From assembly GCA_019925795.1 (NCBI GenBank), contig CM034306.1:47672758-47736757 (forward strand): a stretch of DNA of 64,000 bases. Direction: 5' to 3'. The stretch is from Dendrobium chrysotoxum (Eukaryota; Streptophyta; Magnoliopsida; Asparagales; Orchidaceae). Positions 34,878-47,060 of the stretch are shown here, in pieces. Below the pieces are notes generated by a model. That model did not search any database, was not told where the DNA came from, and worked only from the letters and a program-made list of their open reading frames with translations. Position 1 is the first letter of the stretch; every line of letters starts with the position of its first letter. A program made the position numbers and the translations under genes.

Positions 34878-35355
34878 GGCTAGGTTGCTGCTCTTTTATT
34901 TTGATGATTATACATAATTGGGTTTTGAACTATAACTTCTGGGATAATACTTCCATTTATGGTAGAGTATCGGGTGTTAAGTATCATGCATTAACTAATT
35001 TTTCTATCTATTCAAATGCTTTTCTCTTATGCTGTTATTGGCTGGCGGTTCTAGGGATTAGATGTGAGTGGCATTTGGGGTTATATCATGATGGTACTGG
35101 TACTGCACACCTGAGCTATACTCCTACTAATGACTTCAGTCTTCTATCTTACAATATCTGGCTAGGTTGCTGTTCTTCTATTTTGATGAGTTTACTTAAT
35201 TAGGTTTTGAGCTTGGATTGCTAGGATTATACTAGCATTTTTGGTAGAGTCATGGGTCTTATGTATCATGTGTTAAACATTTTCCTTTTCTATTCGAATG
35301 CTATTTTCATGTGCTGTTATTTCCTAGTGGTTCCAAGGATTAGATGTGAGTGGTA
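34878..35355 (+). repeat. 282-bp-period duplication in LINE 3' region
   Basis: The stretch GGCTAGGTTGCTGYTCTTYT (followed by ATTTTGATGA) to AGATGTGAGTGG occurs at about 34878-35072 and again at 35160-35355. The offset is 282 bases at both ends of the match. The 172-residue open frame that overlaps the first copy is not a gene; the second copy has stops. Confidence 0.75.
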
Positions 35356-35823
35356 TTAAGTCATCCGGCTTACCCGTCCCCCCTTTTCTAAAGCTATGAA
35401 CACTACTTTTCTAATATATTGGTAGTATTCTGCTAGGTTATTTCAAAATCTGTATCCTTTTGTCTTTAAATTTGATTAGTTATAATCCTGCATATTTCTT
35501 GCTATATTTTTATTCTCTTTGTAGTCCGATTCTCTTGCAGGTTAAAGGGATCGATATTTTGGAGTTTAGCTAGTTTTTTTCCTTTTCTTCCTTTTTGGGT
35601 CCTGTTTCTGGCAGGCCTAGAATGTTATTAGGGTATTTTATATTCTGTAGAATAGGGAACCATCGGCTCATAGGTTTTCTTTTTAATTATTTTGTACCTC
35701 TTTTGAGATTTAGCTAGCAGAAGGTTCTCTTTAAGAATCTTGTAATCTTTTTTTTTTAAATAACACATATGACGCTTTGAGGGTCCCCCCCCCCCCCCCC
35801 CCAAAAAAAAAAAAAGCTTAAAT

Positions 35824-36892
35824 GGCAAAATTATTTTGTAGGGAAAAAGGATCAACAACATTTACATGCTAGATTTAAATTACTTTAAAGCTGATATTGC
35901 TATTTGCTTAAAATTAATTGCTAATGAAACATGGCTATGGCATAGGAGATTATTTCATGCAAGCATGAAAAACATTAGGCAGATCACCCATAAAGACTTA
36001 GTGAGAGATGTCCCCAAACTAGAGTTCACTAAGGATCACCTGTGTGATGCCTGTTAATTAGGAAAGCAAGTTATATCCTCCTTCCACTCAATCAAAGACA
36101 TTAACACTAGTAAACCCTTAGAAGTCCTTCACATGGATCTCTTTGGACCTATCAGCACTTCAAGCTTAGGTGGAAAAGTCTTTGGATATGTGATTGTTAA
36201 TGATTATTCGAGGTTCACCTGGGCTAGATTCCTATCTCATAAAAATGATTCATTCAAGGAATTTAGATCTTTTTCCACTTGGATTTAGAGGAAAATAGGT
36301 TGTGAAATTCTGACTATTCATAGTGATCATGGTGGAGAGTTTGAAAATGAGAAATTTGAAACCTACTATAAGAAGAAAGGGATAGATCACGATTTTTCAT
36401 CTCCTAGGACCCCTCATGAGAACATCAGGAAAATAGGGTAGCTGAAAGGAAAAATAGGACCCTGGTAGAGCCTTGTTAGATGAATACTTTCTTCTTAAAT
36501 ACTTCTGGGTAAAAGCGATGAATACAGCCTGTTATGTTCTGAATAGGGTAAATCTTAGATCTAAGTTGAACAAAACACCCTATGAAATTTTTAAGGGAAG
36601 GACACCCAACCTCTCTCACCTTCGTGTCTTTGGATGTAAAGTATTCATTCTGAATAATGGGAAGTCTCAACTAGGAAAGTTTGTCACAAAATTTGATGAA
36701 GGAGTGTTCCTTGGTTACTCAAGTGTTGGCAAATCCTATAGAGTCTTCAATAAAAAAACCCTAATTATTGAGGAGACCACTCATCTTGTATTTGATGAAT
36801 CTGATAATTCTGGAGGGTCTGAGATAGAAGAAGAGGAGGTGGTAGAAGTCACCCAAGGAGTAGAATCTTCCAATCAGGAGGAAAGGGTATAA
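35824..36892 (+). pseudogene. Integrase of element C (decayed)
   Basis: The pre-integrase part reads WLWHRRLFHASMKNIRQIT (35931-35990) and HLCDAC, the zinc-binding His/Cys pattern. The catalytic core shows LHMDLFGPIS (first Asp, about 36130-36158), HSDHGGEFENEKFE (second Asp, 36320-36360) and, after a frameshift near 36425, ENRVAERKNRTLVE (Glu, about 36430-36470). The C-terminal frame 36473-36892 contains WVKAMNTACYVLNRVNLRSK and FLGYSSVGKSYRVFNKKT. Stops at 36055, 36287 and 36890 and the frameshift inactivate it. The catalytic residues themselves remain. Confidence 0.88.
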
Positions 36893-36928
36893 CCTGAAGT
36901 TACACTGCCTAGAGAATAGAGATATTCT

Positions 36929-38054
36929 TTGAGTCATCCTAAAGTACTGATCTTAGGAGACCCTCTTAAAAGTGTTAAAACTAGGCATGGACTTAGAAAG
37001 GAAGTAAACCACTCTACCTTCATCTCATTAATTGAACCCACCAACATCAATCAAGCCCTTTCTGATGAATTCTCTATCTTAGCCATGCAAGGGGAACTAA
37101 ACCAATTTGTTTGGAATGATGTTTGGGAGCTGGTAGAAAGTTTTAAGGACTAGAGTGTAGTAGGAAACAAATGGGCCTTTAATAATAAATTGAATGATTT
37201 TGGTGTGGTGGTTAGGAATAAGGCAAGATTAGTGGCTAAGGGGTACAACTAAATAGAAGGGATCAAAATACATTAAGGACATCCTGAAGAAATATGAAAT
37301 GGAAAAAGCCAAGCCAATCAATACTCCCATGAGTTTCAGTGTCCTGTTAGATAAGGATTCAAATGGAAAATTAGTTGACCAAAAGAAGTACAGAGGAATA
37401 ATTGGATATTTCCTTTACCTGACTGCTAGCTGACCTAATATTATATTTTGTGTTTATCTCTGTGCTAGATTTCAAGCTGATCCAAAGGAGTCCCACTTGA
37501 CTGCAGTTAAGAGAATCCTTTGATATCTCTTAGGAACCCAAAATTTAGGAATAGGGTATCCTAGGCATAGCACTACCTTTAAGATTATAAGATATTCTAA
37601 TTCAGACTCTAGGGGATGTAGGGTGGATAAAAAGAGCACCTCTAGAACATGTCAATTCATAGGACAATCTTTAGTCTCTTGGTCTGGTAGAAAATAGATC
37701 TCAATTGCACTATCCACTGTTGAAGCTGAATACATTGCCTTAGTAAGTTTTGTGGCCCAGGTCCTTTGGTTAAAGTAACAAATTCTAGATTTAAGACTTC
37801 CTGTAGGCACAATTCTTGTCCTATGTGATAACACTAGTGCCATCTACATTTCAAAGAGCCCAATCCAACACTTCATGACCAAACACATCGACATCATGCA
37901 CCACTTCATTAGTGATCATGTTACCCAAGGAGACATAGAGCTACATCATGTAACCACTAAAAACCAACTGGCAGATATCTTCATAAAACCACTAGCCTTT
38001 GAAACCTTTATCACCTTAAGAACCAGATTAGGTGTGATAGATATTCATGCTTGA
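36929..38054 (+). pseudogene. RT/RNase H of element C with the catalytic core deleted
   Basis: The N-terminal RT part is present (GLRKEVNHSTFISLIEPTNI, WELVESFKD, RNKARLVAKGYN). At about 37262-37266 the text jumps from IEGI to KYIKDILKKYEM. In element E the same two points are separated by about 170 residues that include QMDVKSAFLNG and the catalytic YVDD. RNase H follows, with LSTVEAEYIAL (37710-37742) and HIDIMHHFISDHVTQGDIEL, ending GVIDIHA at the stop 38052-38054. Several stops add to the loss. No RT activity is possible. Confidence 0.9.
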
Positions 38055-38878
38055 AATTGATGTTTTTTATTTATGTTTCTGCACTTAATTTTTATTTGAT
38101 TTGTTTATTTATTTCTTTTTAATGTGTTTTTTATTTTTCTTATTTCTTGCTGGTTTTCTTAACTTTTTTTGTTTGATTTGTTTGTTTATTTTGTTTTATG
38201 TGTTTTTTGATTTCCTGCTAATTTTCTTTAGTTTCTTAAGAATCAGAATACTGCTCATTACTACTAATGAACTTATTTTTAAATGAGATTTTTGTCCTAT
38301 TTTTGCTTAGAAGCTTGTAAGCAGTGATTGACACATCCAAAATAGTTAAAGAAAGAAACATTGATGATTGTTTCTCTTCCTCTAACTCCTTTAATGGTGT
38401 ATTTTTCTTTTTGAATAAAATTCTTTTTCAAAATTAAAAATTTAGACTTTGAAATAGCGATCTATTTCATCTTCCTATAGTAATCTATCTCATATGAGTA
38501 GTGTTCCAAATCATTGAATCAATTTCATGTTTTGTTAATTTGGTGGTTGCATTTATCATAAGAGAAGAATTCTATTTTGTGATTTACTTTTTCTTATCTA
38601 AGAGAGTGAGTTTTTCTTCTCCTATAACTGAAAGATTCTGTCAAAAAAGAGAGTCCTTAGAGATTTTAAAAGAAAGAAAGCACGTAAAAGATACGCAAAG
38701 TGTGCCAATCAACTGAGAAAGAGGCACAAAATGAGTCCAACATAAAAAAAAATGTGCAATGTTCACTAATAAATATAAAATATACATAAAGTATATCAGA
38801 AATTAAATAATGCACAAAGTGAGCTAAATAACTTGAAAAAGAGGCACAAAATGGGCCCACAAAGAAATAAGCTTCCTC
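38055..38878 (+). other. Spacer between pol and third ORF of element C, first part
   Basis: T-rich noncoding stretch, comparable with the 700-750 bp spacers in D (43250-43993) and E (61686-62384). It continues after element D at 50811-51138. No palindrome pairs were seen here, unlike in D and E. TCCTC at 38874-38878 is the left target duplication of D. Confidence 0.6.
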
Positions 38879-40797
38879 CGAAAAGTGCGAGTAGGTTGTT
38901 AGACCTATTGATTACGTCCCTAGGCCAACCAAGAGGGGGGGTGAATTGATACTTTTAAAAATTCCCTTGGACTTATGGAAGATTTTTTAATTAAAATATT
39001 TTATAAAAATTATACTATACAATGGAGTTCGTACTATATGAACAGTGAAGAATTTTAAAATTTTTCAACCACAGAAAAATAAAGTGCGTAAAATAATAAT
39101 GCAGGAAATAAAAGAGATAGGAACAGAAAACACCAGATTTATAGTGGTTCGGTCAAACACGACCTACATCCACTCCCTAAAGACTCCTTCTCTAGGTATT
39201 GCACTATACTCAAGTGACTCTCCTTTTGCTATGGAGAAGCCTTTATAAACTCTCTTCCACTAACCCAGTGCGGCAGAGAATTGTCATCCTTTTTCACCCT
39301 CCTGGTGAAGGTAAAGAACCCCACGTCATTTCTCACCCTCCTAGTGATGGCAAAATACCACTCCTTTTTTCTCACCCTCCTTGGTGACGGCAGAGAATTG
39401 ATCCTCCTTTCATAATTCTCTTCAAAAAGCTTTCTAGGGAGATTGGGAAGAACTTTAAAGAACTAAAAAGAGATCCTCACTTATTGGATAACCTTGTGAA
39501 TCCCCTCTCGATTTCCTTACACAAGATCTCTTACTCTTCACTCTCAATACACACTCCCAAACACACTCCTTAAGCCTACTCAAGATAAATTCATGGAAGA
39601 TTCTTTGACAGTCAGTTTTTAGGACCTTTATATACAAAAAAAAAAATAAAAAACTGTCCAAAAATTTAAAATTTCAAGTTTTAAGTAATCTGATCGTACC
39701 GTACGATCGCATATTATCCCGTACGAATAGTTCAAAATATGAAATATTCATTCGGTATGTTTATGTACAAACCTATAATAAAGCCATTCGTACCTCTCAA
39801 CCTTCTGTACAAAGTCAATTTTGTACTGTACGAACAGTTCAAAGATTAAACATTTTGTCCCGTATGATTCAGTACGAACGTAGAACAGAGCCATTCGTAC
39901 CTTATAACCTTCTGTACAAAGTTAATATCGTACTGTATGAATAGTTCAAAAAATTAAACGGTTCATCACGTACAATCCAGTACGAACCTAGAACAGAGCC
40001 GTTCGTACCTTATAACCTTCTGTACGAAGTTAATATCATATTGTATAAACAGTTCAAAAAAATAAATGATTCATCCTTTATGATCCGATGCGAAGCTAGA
40101 ATAGAGCCATTCGTACCTTATAACCTTCTGTATGAAGTTAATATCATACTGTAAGAATAGTTCAAAATTTGAATGATTCATCCCGTTCGATCTAGTAGGA
40201 ACCTTGAACAAAGTCGTTTGTACCTCAGAACCTTCTGTATTAAGTTAATATCATATTGTACGAACAATTTGAAAAATTAAACGGTTCATCCCGTATGATC
40301 CAGTACAAACCTAGAGCAGAACCATTCGTACCTCACAACCTTCTATATGAAGTTAATTTAATACTGTACGAACAGTACTTAGAAAGATTTTCAACCAGGC
40401 AGGTTCGTTTTAGAGGACAAATAACACGGATTGTCCTGTACGAAAATACATCATATTGTACGATGCTTAAAAAATTTTGCCTCACTCCCCCAGTGTGTGT
40501 GTGTGCACAGTTATCCATCTTACATTCACACTTTCTCAGACTCAAGAAAAGTAAAAATTATAGACTTCACTTACAATAAAATCTAACAAATAAACTTCAA
40601 GTTTTCAACAGTCTGGAGTGTGAATTTTCTAAAAAGGCATGTTAGTACACACAAAGCAAAAATTTTTATATTTGTTAGGAGAAATAATAAACAAACAATA
40701 AGTTTTTGTAATCATCAAAATAACTCATATCAACACTCAGTGAATAAACAAATTTACACAATTCTCAACAATCTCCAAATTTAAATAATTCTCAACA
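38879..40797 (-). repeat. 3' LTR of element D (S1)
   Basis: 1919 bp, ending at the PPT. It has six units of the 107-108 bp S1 repeat (marks at 39781, 39888, 39996, 40104, 40211, 40319), palindrome pair 39693/39713 (first member ATCGTACCGTACGAT, perfect), TATA box 39625-39634, CTCCT-loop hairpins near 39295, and the poly-G/GTGAATTG end block near 38934-38946. Confidence 0.92.
39625..39634 (-). promoter_or_regulatory. TATA box in 3' LTR of element D
   Basis: The minus strand reads TATATAAAGG. It is absent from the 5' LTR of the same element, where the interval corresponding to 39623-39696 is missing. Confidence 0.55.
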
Positions 40798-40811
40798 ATC
40801 TCTCCCTTTTT
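40798..40811 (-). other. Polypurine tract of element D
   Basis: The minus strand reads AAAAAGGGAGAGAT directly before the 3' LTR start TGTTGAGAAT. This primes plus-strand DNA synthesis. Further purine runs occur on the minus strand near 41128-41140 (ACAAAAGGGGGAG) and around 40880-40890; multiple PPT-like runs are a known trait of Sireviruses. Confidence 0.85.
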
Positions 40812-42146
40812 GATGATGGCAAAATAATTATTGTTTGAGTTAACAAGTAAACATAATTTTTCTATAAAGGCCCCCCCCTAAACATAAGCTCCCCCTAAAT
40901 AAATGATCTATTTTAAAAAAGGGATACTAATCCTTAGAAAAATATCAACAAACACAGGATACTAATCCTTAGAAAAATATCAACAAACATAAGACAAACA
41001 TACATCAAACAAAAAGAAGAGCAATCCCAATGCCAACTTTACACATAATCAAACTATACAAATGAATGTATATGAAATACTATGCCAATGCTGCTAAACA
41101 TAATGCTAAACATAATTAAACAATACACATGAACTCCCCCTTTTGTCAACAACAAAAAGGGAAAGCAACCAAAGTAGTTGGTGATTTAAAAAAAGTTAAA
41201 AGAATATTAAATACAAAAGTAAAATAAGATGCAAAAAGTAAGGACCCAAAATATTTTAGATCACATACATGAATAAGAAGAAGAGAAGTTGATCTATGTT
41301 AATAATGTAAGAAACATATTAGGTAACCTCAACTATTACACAAATGATGAAATAAAATTACTAATTTTCTAATTCAATAGTGCAATTATTGATATGTGTA
41401 AATTAAGAAAAAGTGAAATGAAAGAATTGATTGGCGACATTGCGTATCTTTTTCGAATTGAATGGCACACTGCATCTTAGAAATTTTTGGGCTAATTTTG
41501 TGCCTCTTTATAATATGGTGACATTGCGCATCTTTTCAAATTTGTGGCACACTTTGTGCATCTTTCCATTTTGAGACTCATTTTGTGTCTATTAAATAAA
41601 TTTTTTTCCAACACAAGTTCTTAAATACAAATACAATAACGAACACTTGAGCTAGAAAAAAGAGCAAAATTATGACATTAAATATGCAATAATTTAGGCT
41701 AAGTAATACATGTCTAAAAATAATATAAAGTAAGATTTTCCAATCTACACCAAATCACAATGTAATCTAAATATTTTGAGAAATTAAATTATACACATAC
41801 ATTTTTATTGTAATCCAAATTCAGTCAATATTTATTAAATTTATTTAACTACTTTTGAGAGATAAACATTAAATAAAGTTTTCAAGTCATAACCTTAAAC
41901 AAATAACAATATGCATAGCAACATTCCTTATTTCATTTCATTAAACATATCATAAAACAAGCTTACTTATCTCATGAATAATAACTAAAATATCAAAGCT
42001 TGTCCACATCAACATAAACATATAATCCACTAATAATAACCATAACAACTAGCTAGAACAAATAACTATCACATCCAAGCCAGAAAGAAAACAACAGAAA
42101 CAACCAAATACATCTCCAAGCCAATCCAAGCAAAAGAAAATCATCA
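40812..42146 (-). other. Long 3' noncoding region of element D
   Basis: About 1.3 kb of A-rich sequence between the third ORF and the PPT, with extra PPT-like tracts and a local direct repeat of about 40 bp (GGATACTAATCCTTAGAAAA at about 40922 and 40959). No reading frame of interest. Confidence 0.55.
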
Positions 42147-43249
42147 CTAGAAGTATGGAGGACCCTCATCTGGAGGAGGTGGAGGAGCAGAGAACATAAC
42201 AAAATAGCTATTGATGGTCGCAATGTTAGTGTTCAATGATTCAAATTGATCTCGAATCCAACCTCTATCCTCTACATAGTGAGCATCCTGCAAAATCATT
42301 TTGTTCTCAATTTGATCAAATCTTTGATCAAAATGAGTTTCTAGCCTATCAAATCACTAGACCATTTTCTGATAATAGTTCTGATCATGTCCACGAGCAG
42401 GTGCAGGTGCAGGTGCAGGTTCTTCTTCATAGCTGTCCCTAGATCCCTCTCTTCCAAAGAGTGCTAAAAAAGAAGCATCAGTAAAATAGATTGGCAGTTT
42501 AGAAGGTCCGTCAGGGTGGACTAAACTGTACTTCTTTTCTAGAATGTAGGAAATTATATGACCCAGAGCAATATGTTTCTTCCTCTTAATACTAGGCTAG
42601 CCAATATCAATTAGAATATAAATATAGTCCAAGATCAATTGGGATTCATCTATGGGTTGACCAGTCATAATCAAATAGGCAACAATTGAGAGAAGGGGGG
42701 TCATGTTTACTCGATCTCCAGCTTTGGGAATTATAGAGGTCCAAAGAACATGTTGGATAATTCTTGCATTTTGGTTCAAAGTGTAAACTCTAGGTAGGTG
42801 ACTAGGTCGGCTTATACCTCTCAGAACTTGATTAACTTCGGACCAATCATAGTCTGCTCTAGAAGTAAGAGTGTGAGCATGAATACTTAAGGTTTTAAGA
42901 TGAAAAATTGATCCAACATCCTCCTTAGTTATTTCTACTCTTTTTTTGAGGACATAAGAAGTGATCCTAGTGTGTTCTTGATTAATTTTCATATTGGCTA
43001 GGAAAATATGAAAGAGGTCTTTATTGTAGGCATGCATGAGAGTGAGTAGAAATGAGAATCGAGTCAAATCAAAAAGAGGCATTACCGCAAAATGAATGTA
43101 TTCCTGTAATAGGATACAAGAATGAGTAATTTTAGATGTAGCATATCTATAATAAGACTCTTCATTTGTGCACTCAGAAAATTGTCATCCCAGTCTTACC
43201 TAGACGACGAACCTCTAGACTTTTGCACTCTCTTTCCACGGCTTGACAT
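42147..43249 (-). pseudogene. Third ORF of element D, plant-transposon-protein-like (decayed)
   Basis: Starts at the ATG 43249-43247 (MSSRGKRVQKSRGSSS, like MSGSSKRGR in E) and would end at TAG 42149-42147 after GPPYF. A stop and a frameshift occur early (near 43195 and 43170). The best part, 42597-43082, reads DYDWSEVNQVLRG, RVYTLNQNARIIQHVLW, GDRVNMTPLLSIVAYLIMTG and DESQLILDYIYIL, closely parallel to element E. The C-terminal part (42150-42590) has an ALGHIISYILEKKY word, a predicted coiled coil (RLETHFDQRFDQIENKM), and a proline run. The central block resembles the 'putative plant transposon protein' domain. Its role is not established; Sireviruses often carry an extra, env-like ORF at this place. 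Confidence 0.7.
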
Positions 43250-43993
43250 CTTTACTTTATGCATGGAAGGGTTTGAAATTGGAAGTGAAATGAATAAAAA
43301 TGACCCATCTTTATAAATAAAAATGATCAATCATACTGTACAAAAATAGTTTGTACGAGATGAAATAAATTTCGTATGGGACGAAATATATTTCATATGG
43401 GATCAATATAAATAGTCAAAAATGAAATGGCTTTTCATAAACTACCCTTCCCGAGGTGTCCTTTCATATAGGCGTTTTTACTTCCTAATCGTACGGATGA
43501 TCACGTGGTCGTCTGGGATGATCAGAAAATTTAAGATCATTCAGGCGACGGTTAGGTTCGTCCTTATCCGAATTTACATATGGATCGTACATATGAATGA
43601 TATGTTCGTACGTACGACCATCAATAATAACTGACACTAACCATAAACTCATCCCCATTTGCACAAACAAACCTATACATATCGTATAAGATGATGATGT
43701 CATCATACAGTACGAACAAATATGAAAAATACAGATTCATCACTTCAGCTCTATAGATTTTTGTGCTTAGCTACAGAATTCGTATTGTACGAAATAATTT
43801 CATACAGTATGAATATAATAACGAAACAACAGTAAAATGATGAACTCACAAAAATTTTAAATAAGAAATATTTTTCATTTTTTAGAAGACATAAATGATA
43901 ACCAAAGACACAACAAAATAGAAATTAACAAACTCACACTTGACATAAATAGACTCACAATCACATACAAAAATAAATATACAGAATTTTCAA
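43250..43993 (-). other. Spacer between pol and third ORF of element D, with palindrome pairs
   Basis: Noncoding. It contains palindrome-like 15-mers at 43488/43508 and 43584/43605 (20 and 21 bp apart), and further ones around 43340-43400. Small reading frames here on both strands are by-products of the palindromes. Confidence 0.55.
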
Positions 43994-45612
43994 TCATGCA
44001 TTAAGATCAATCACACCTAGCCTTGTCCTTAATATGCTAAAAGTGTCAAAAGCTAGTGGTTTTGTAAAAATATATGTAAGTTAATCTTTAGTAGCGACAT
44101 AATATAGTTCAATTACCCCTTTCCCTACATGATCTCTTATAAAATGATGCCTTACATCAATTTGCTTGGTTCTAGAGTATTGAATAGAATTCTTTGAGAT
44201 GCATATGACACTAGTGTTATCACAAAAAATTAGAATTATGCCAATTGAAAAACCTAAGTCAACCAATTATTATTTCAACCAAAGCACTTGTGTCACACAA
44301 CTACCTAAGACAATATATTCTGCTTCAGCTGTAGAAAGTGCTACTGAATTTTATTTTTTATTGGACCAAGATACTAAAGAATTTCCAATGAATTGATAAG
44401 TTCCAGATATACTTTGTCGAATAACCTAACAGCCTATAAAGTTCGAATCTGAGTAACTAATAATTTCAAATGAAGAGCTATTCTTAGGATACCAAATCAC
44501 TAAGTTTTGAGTTCCTAAGAGATATCTCAATATTCTTTTCACTACTGTCAAATGTGATTCCTTTGGATCAGATTGAAATCTAGCATATAAATAAACACTA
44601 AATATAATATCTGGTCTGCTAGTTGTCAAGTAAAGCAATGATTTAATTATTCCTCTAAACTTCTTTTGATCAATAAAGTTTCCCTTAGAGTCCATATCTA
44701 ACTGTACTGAGGAACTCATGGGTGTAGTAACTAGTTTAGTATTATACATTTCATACTTTTGAGGATGTCCTTAACACACTTAGACTAACTAAAAAAAATT
44801 CCTTCCTCGTTTTATTTTATAATAAAACTAAAGAAATAACTCAAGTCACCCATCAAACTCATCTCAAATTACTACTCATTATATTTAAAAATTTATCACA
44901 TAGATTTTTATCAGTTGATCCAAAAATGATGTCATCCACATATATTTGTACAATGAGTATTTCATTCTCTATTCTTTTTAAAAAGAGAGTGGTGTCCACA
45001 CTTCCTTTAATAAATGATCCTTTTTAGTAGAAAAGTGCTTAACCTCTCATACAACGCCCTAGGTGCCTGTTTTAGTCCATACAACGCTTTTTTCAGTTTA
45101 AAAACATGATTAGGGAATTTAGAATTTTCAAAACCTGGAGGTTGCTCAACATAAACATTCTTTTCTATCAACCCATTCAAAAAGGTACTTTTCACATCCA
45201 TTTGATACAATTTAAAACCTTTAAAATAGGCAAAGGCTAGTAAAACCCTAATTGCTTCAAGTCTTGCTACAGGGGAAAATCTCTCCTCAAAATCAATCCC
45301 TTTTATTTGATTATACCCCTTAGCTATCAATCTAGCCTTATTTCTTATTACAACTCCTGAATCATTCATTTTATTTTTGAACACCAACTTAGTCCCAACT
45401 ACACTTTGATCCTTTGGCCTTTCAATTAACTCCCAAACATCATTTCTTATAAATTGATTCAATTCTTCTTGCATGGCCAAAATCCAAAATTCATCCAAAA
45501 GTTCTTGATTTATATTAGTGGGTTCAATCATTGAAATAAAGGCTAAATGATTGACTTCTTTCCTCAAACCATGCCTAGTCCTAACTCCTTCACTCGGGTC
45601 TCCTAAAATCAA
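43994..45612 (-). pseudogene. RT/RNase H of element D (frameshifted)
   Basis: 45007-45612 is open and holds the first half of RT: GLRKEVNHLAFISMIEPTNI, VVGTKLVFKNK, RLIAKGYNQIKGIDFEERFS, FKLYQMDVKSTFLNG and ALYGLKQAPRA. After stops near 45006 the catalytic word QIYVDDIIFG is still readable in a shifted frame (about 44925-44955). RNase H continues at 44426-44749 (DQKKFRGIIKSLLYLTTSRP) and 44081-44266, with ALSTAEAEYI between, ending GVIDLNA at the stop 43994-43996. At least two frameshifts and several stops separate these blocks. Confidence 0.9.
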
Positions 45613-45654
45613 CTCTTTAGGATAACTCTTGGGATAATTCCATTCTCTAGGAAA

Positions 45655-46770
45655 TTAATTTTCTTTTTGATTTTTAACCCTTTCTTCAACTTTTACATTT
45701 TTAAGTCCATGGGTTATTTTATCAACTTCATCTTCATCCAACCTAGACCCTCCAGTATTATCAAATTCATCAAAAATAACATGAGTGGTCTCCTCAACTA
45801 CCAATGTCCTTTTATTAAAAACTCTATAGGATTTTCTAACACTTGAATATCCTAGAAAAATTCCTTCATTAGATTTAGGATCAAATTTTCCTAAGAGAGT
45901 TTTTCCATTATTGTGTATGAACACTTTACTTCCAAAAATATGTAGGTGTGAGAGGTTGGGAATTCTACCTTTAAGAAGTTTATAGGGTGTCTTATTTAAT
46001 TTTGATCTAATGAACACCCTATTCAATACATAGCACACTGTACTAACTGCATCAGCCAAAAAATATTTTAATAGTGAATATTCTACCAATATAGCTCTAG
46101 AAGTTTCAATTAATGTCCTGTTCTTTCTCTCAACTACTCTATTCTGTTGAGGTATCCTAGATGCTGAAAAATTATGATCTATCCTATGAGATTTGCAAAA
46201 ATCATCAAATAATTCATTTTTAAATTCACCCCTATGATCACTTTGGATATTTATAATTTCAAAATCTAGTTTTCTCTGAATCTAAGTGGCCAAATCTCTA
46301 AACTCCTCAAATGATTCACTCTTATGATTTAAAAATCTAATCCAGGTGAATCTTGAATAATCATCCAAAATTACATACCCAAATATTTCTTCTCATAAAC
46401 TTAAGGTACTAACGGGTCTAAAGAGATCCATGTAAAGAATTTCTAAGGGCTTGATAGTTCTAATTTCCTTAATTGAATTAAAAGAGGATTTAACTTGTTT
46501 TCCTAGTTGACATGCATCACATAAGTGATCTTTTATAAAGTCTAATTTGGGTATACCTCTAACAAACTCTTTTTGGGTGATTTTTCTAAGATTTCTTATA
46601 CTAGAATGATAAAGCCTTCTATGCCATAACGATGACTCATCAAATATAGTTTTCAAACAAAAAGTAATAGAAGATTTTATAGAATTTAAATCTAGCATGT
46701 AAATATTATTTATTCTATCACCATTCAACACATCAGTTCCATTTTGACTAATAATACAGCTGGTAGGCAA
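45655..46770 (-). pseudogene. Integrase of element D (frameshifted)
   Basis: 46393-46770 contains the pre-integrase part (LWHRRLYHSSIRNLRKIT, then HLCDACQLGKQ) and the first catalytic Asp (LYMDLFRPV). The middle stretch 46090-46390 is read in other frames and gives QSDHRGEFKN (about 46225-46255) and PQQNRVVERKN (about 46120-46155), carrying the second Asp and the Glu. 45655-46089 gives the C-terminal part (CYVLNRVFIRSKLNKTPYK, FLGYSSVRKSYRVFN). Stops are present between blocks. Confidence 0.88.
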
Positions 46771-46805
46771 AAATTTTATATGATAACCTTTATCGCACAG
46801 TTGAC

Positions 46806-47060
46806 TTATGCTACCAGATTGTGTTTTAACCCTTCTACTAACAGAACATTTTTAATCACAAAGTTTTTTGAAATTCTAATCGTAAATGTACCTACCATTT
46901 TCTTGGTGATATTATCTCCAAGTGTAACCTTGCCTCCATTCCTGGCTTCCAGTGATATGAATTTATTTGCATCTCCAGTTATATGCTTTGAGCAGCCACT
47001 GTCCAGGTACCAAATGCTCTCACGAGGTCTTGTGTGAGAGCGTTCGTAAAAAATTATCAA
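46806..47060 (-). pseudogene. Protease region of element D
   Basis: Open 84-residue segment with the retropepsin motif WYLDSGCSKHITGD (DSG at 46995-47003), NGGKVTLGDN and VIKNVLLVEGLKHNL. The catalytic triad is intact, but the frame is not continuous with gag upstream or integrase downstream. Confidence 0.85.

Larger units (their letters stand above)
32535..35816 (+). mobile_element. 5'-truncated L1-type LINE inserted in element C
   Basis: Begins inside the RT and ends with an unusual C18-A13 homopolymer tail (C 35785-35802, A 35803-35815). CTTCAAAT before it (32527-32534) and CTTAAAT after it (35817-35823) look like an imperfect target duplication, and the element C protein reading is restored when the LINE is skipped. 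The 3' noncoding part has a 282-bp-period duplication. Confidence 0.8.

Noticed and set aside
34685..35203. 172-residue open frame
   Set aside because: It lies in the 3' noncoding part of the LINE; its 282-bp duplicate copy has stops.
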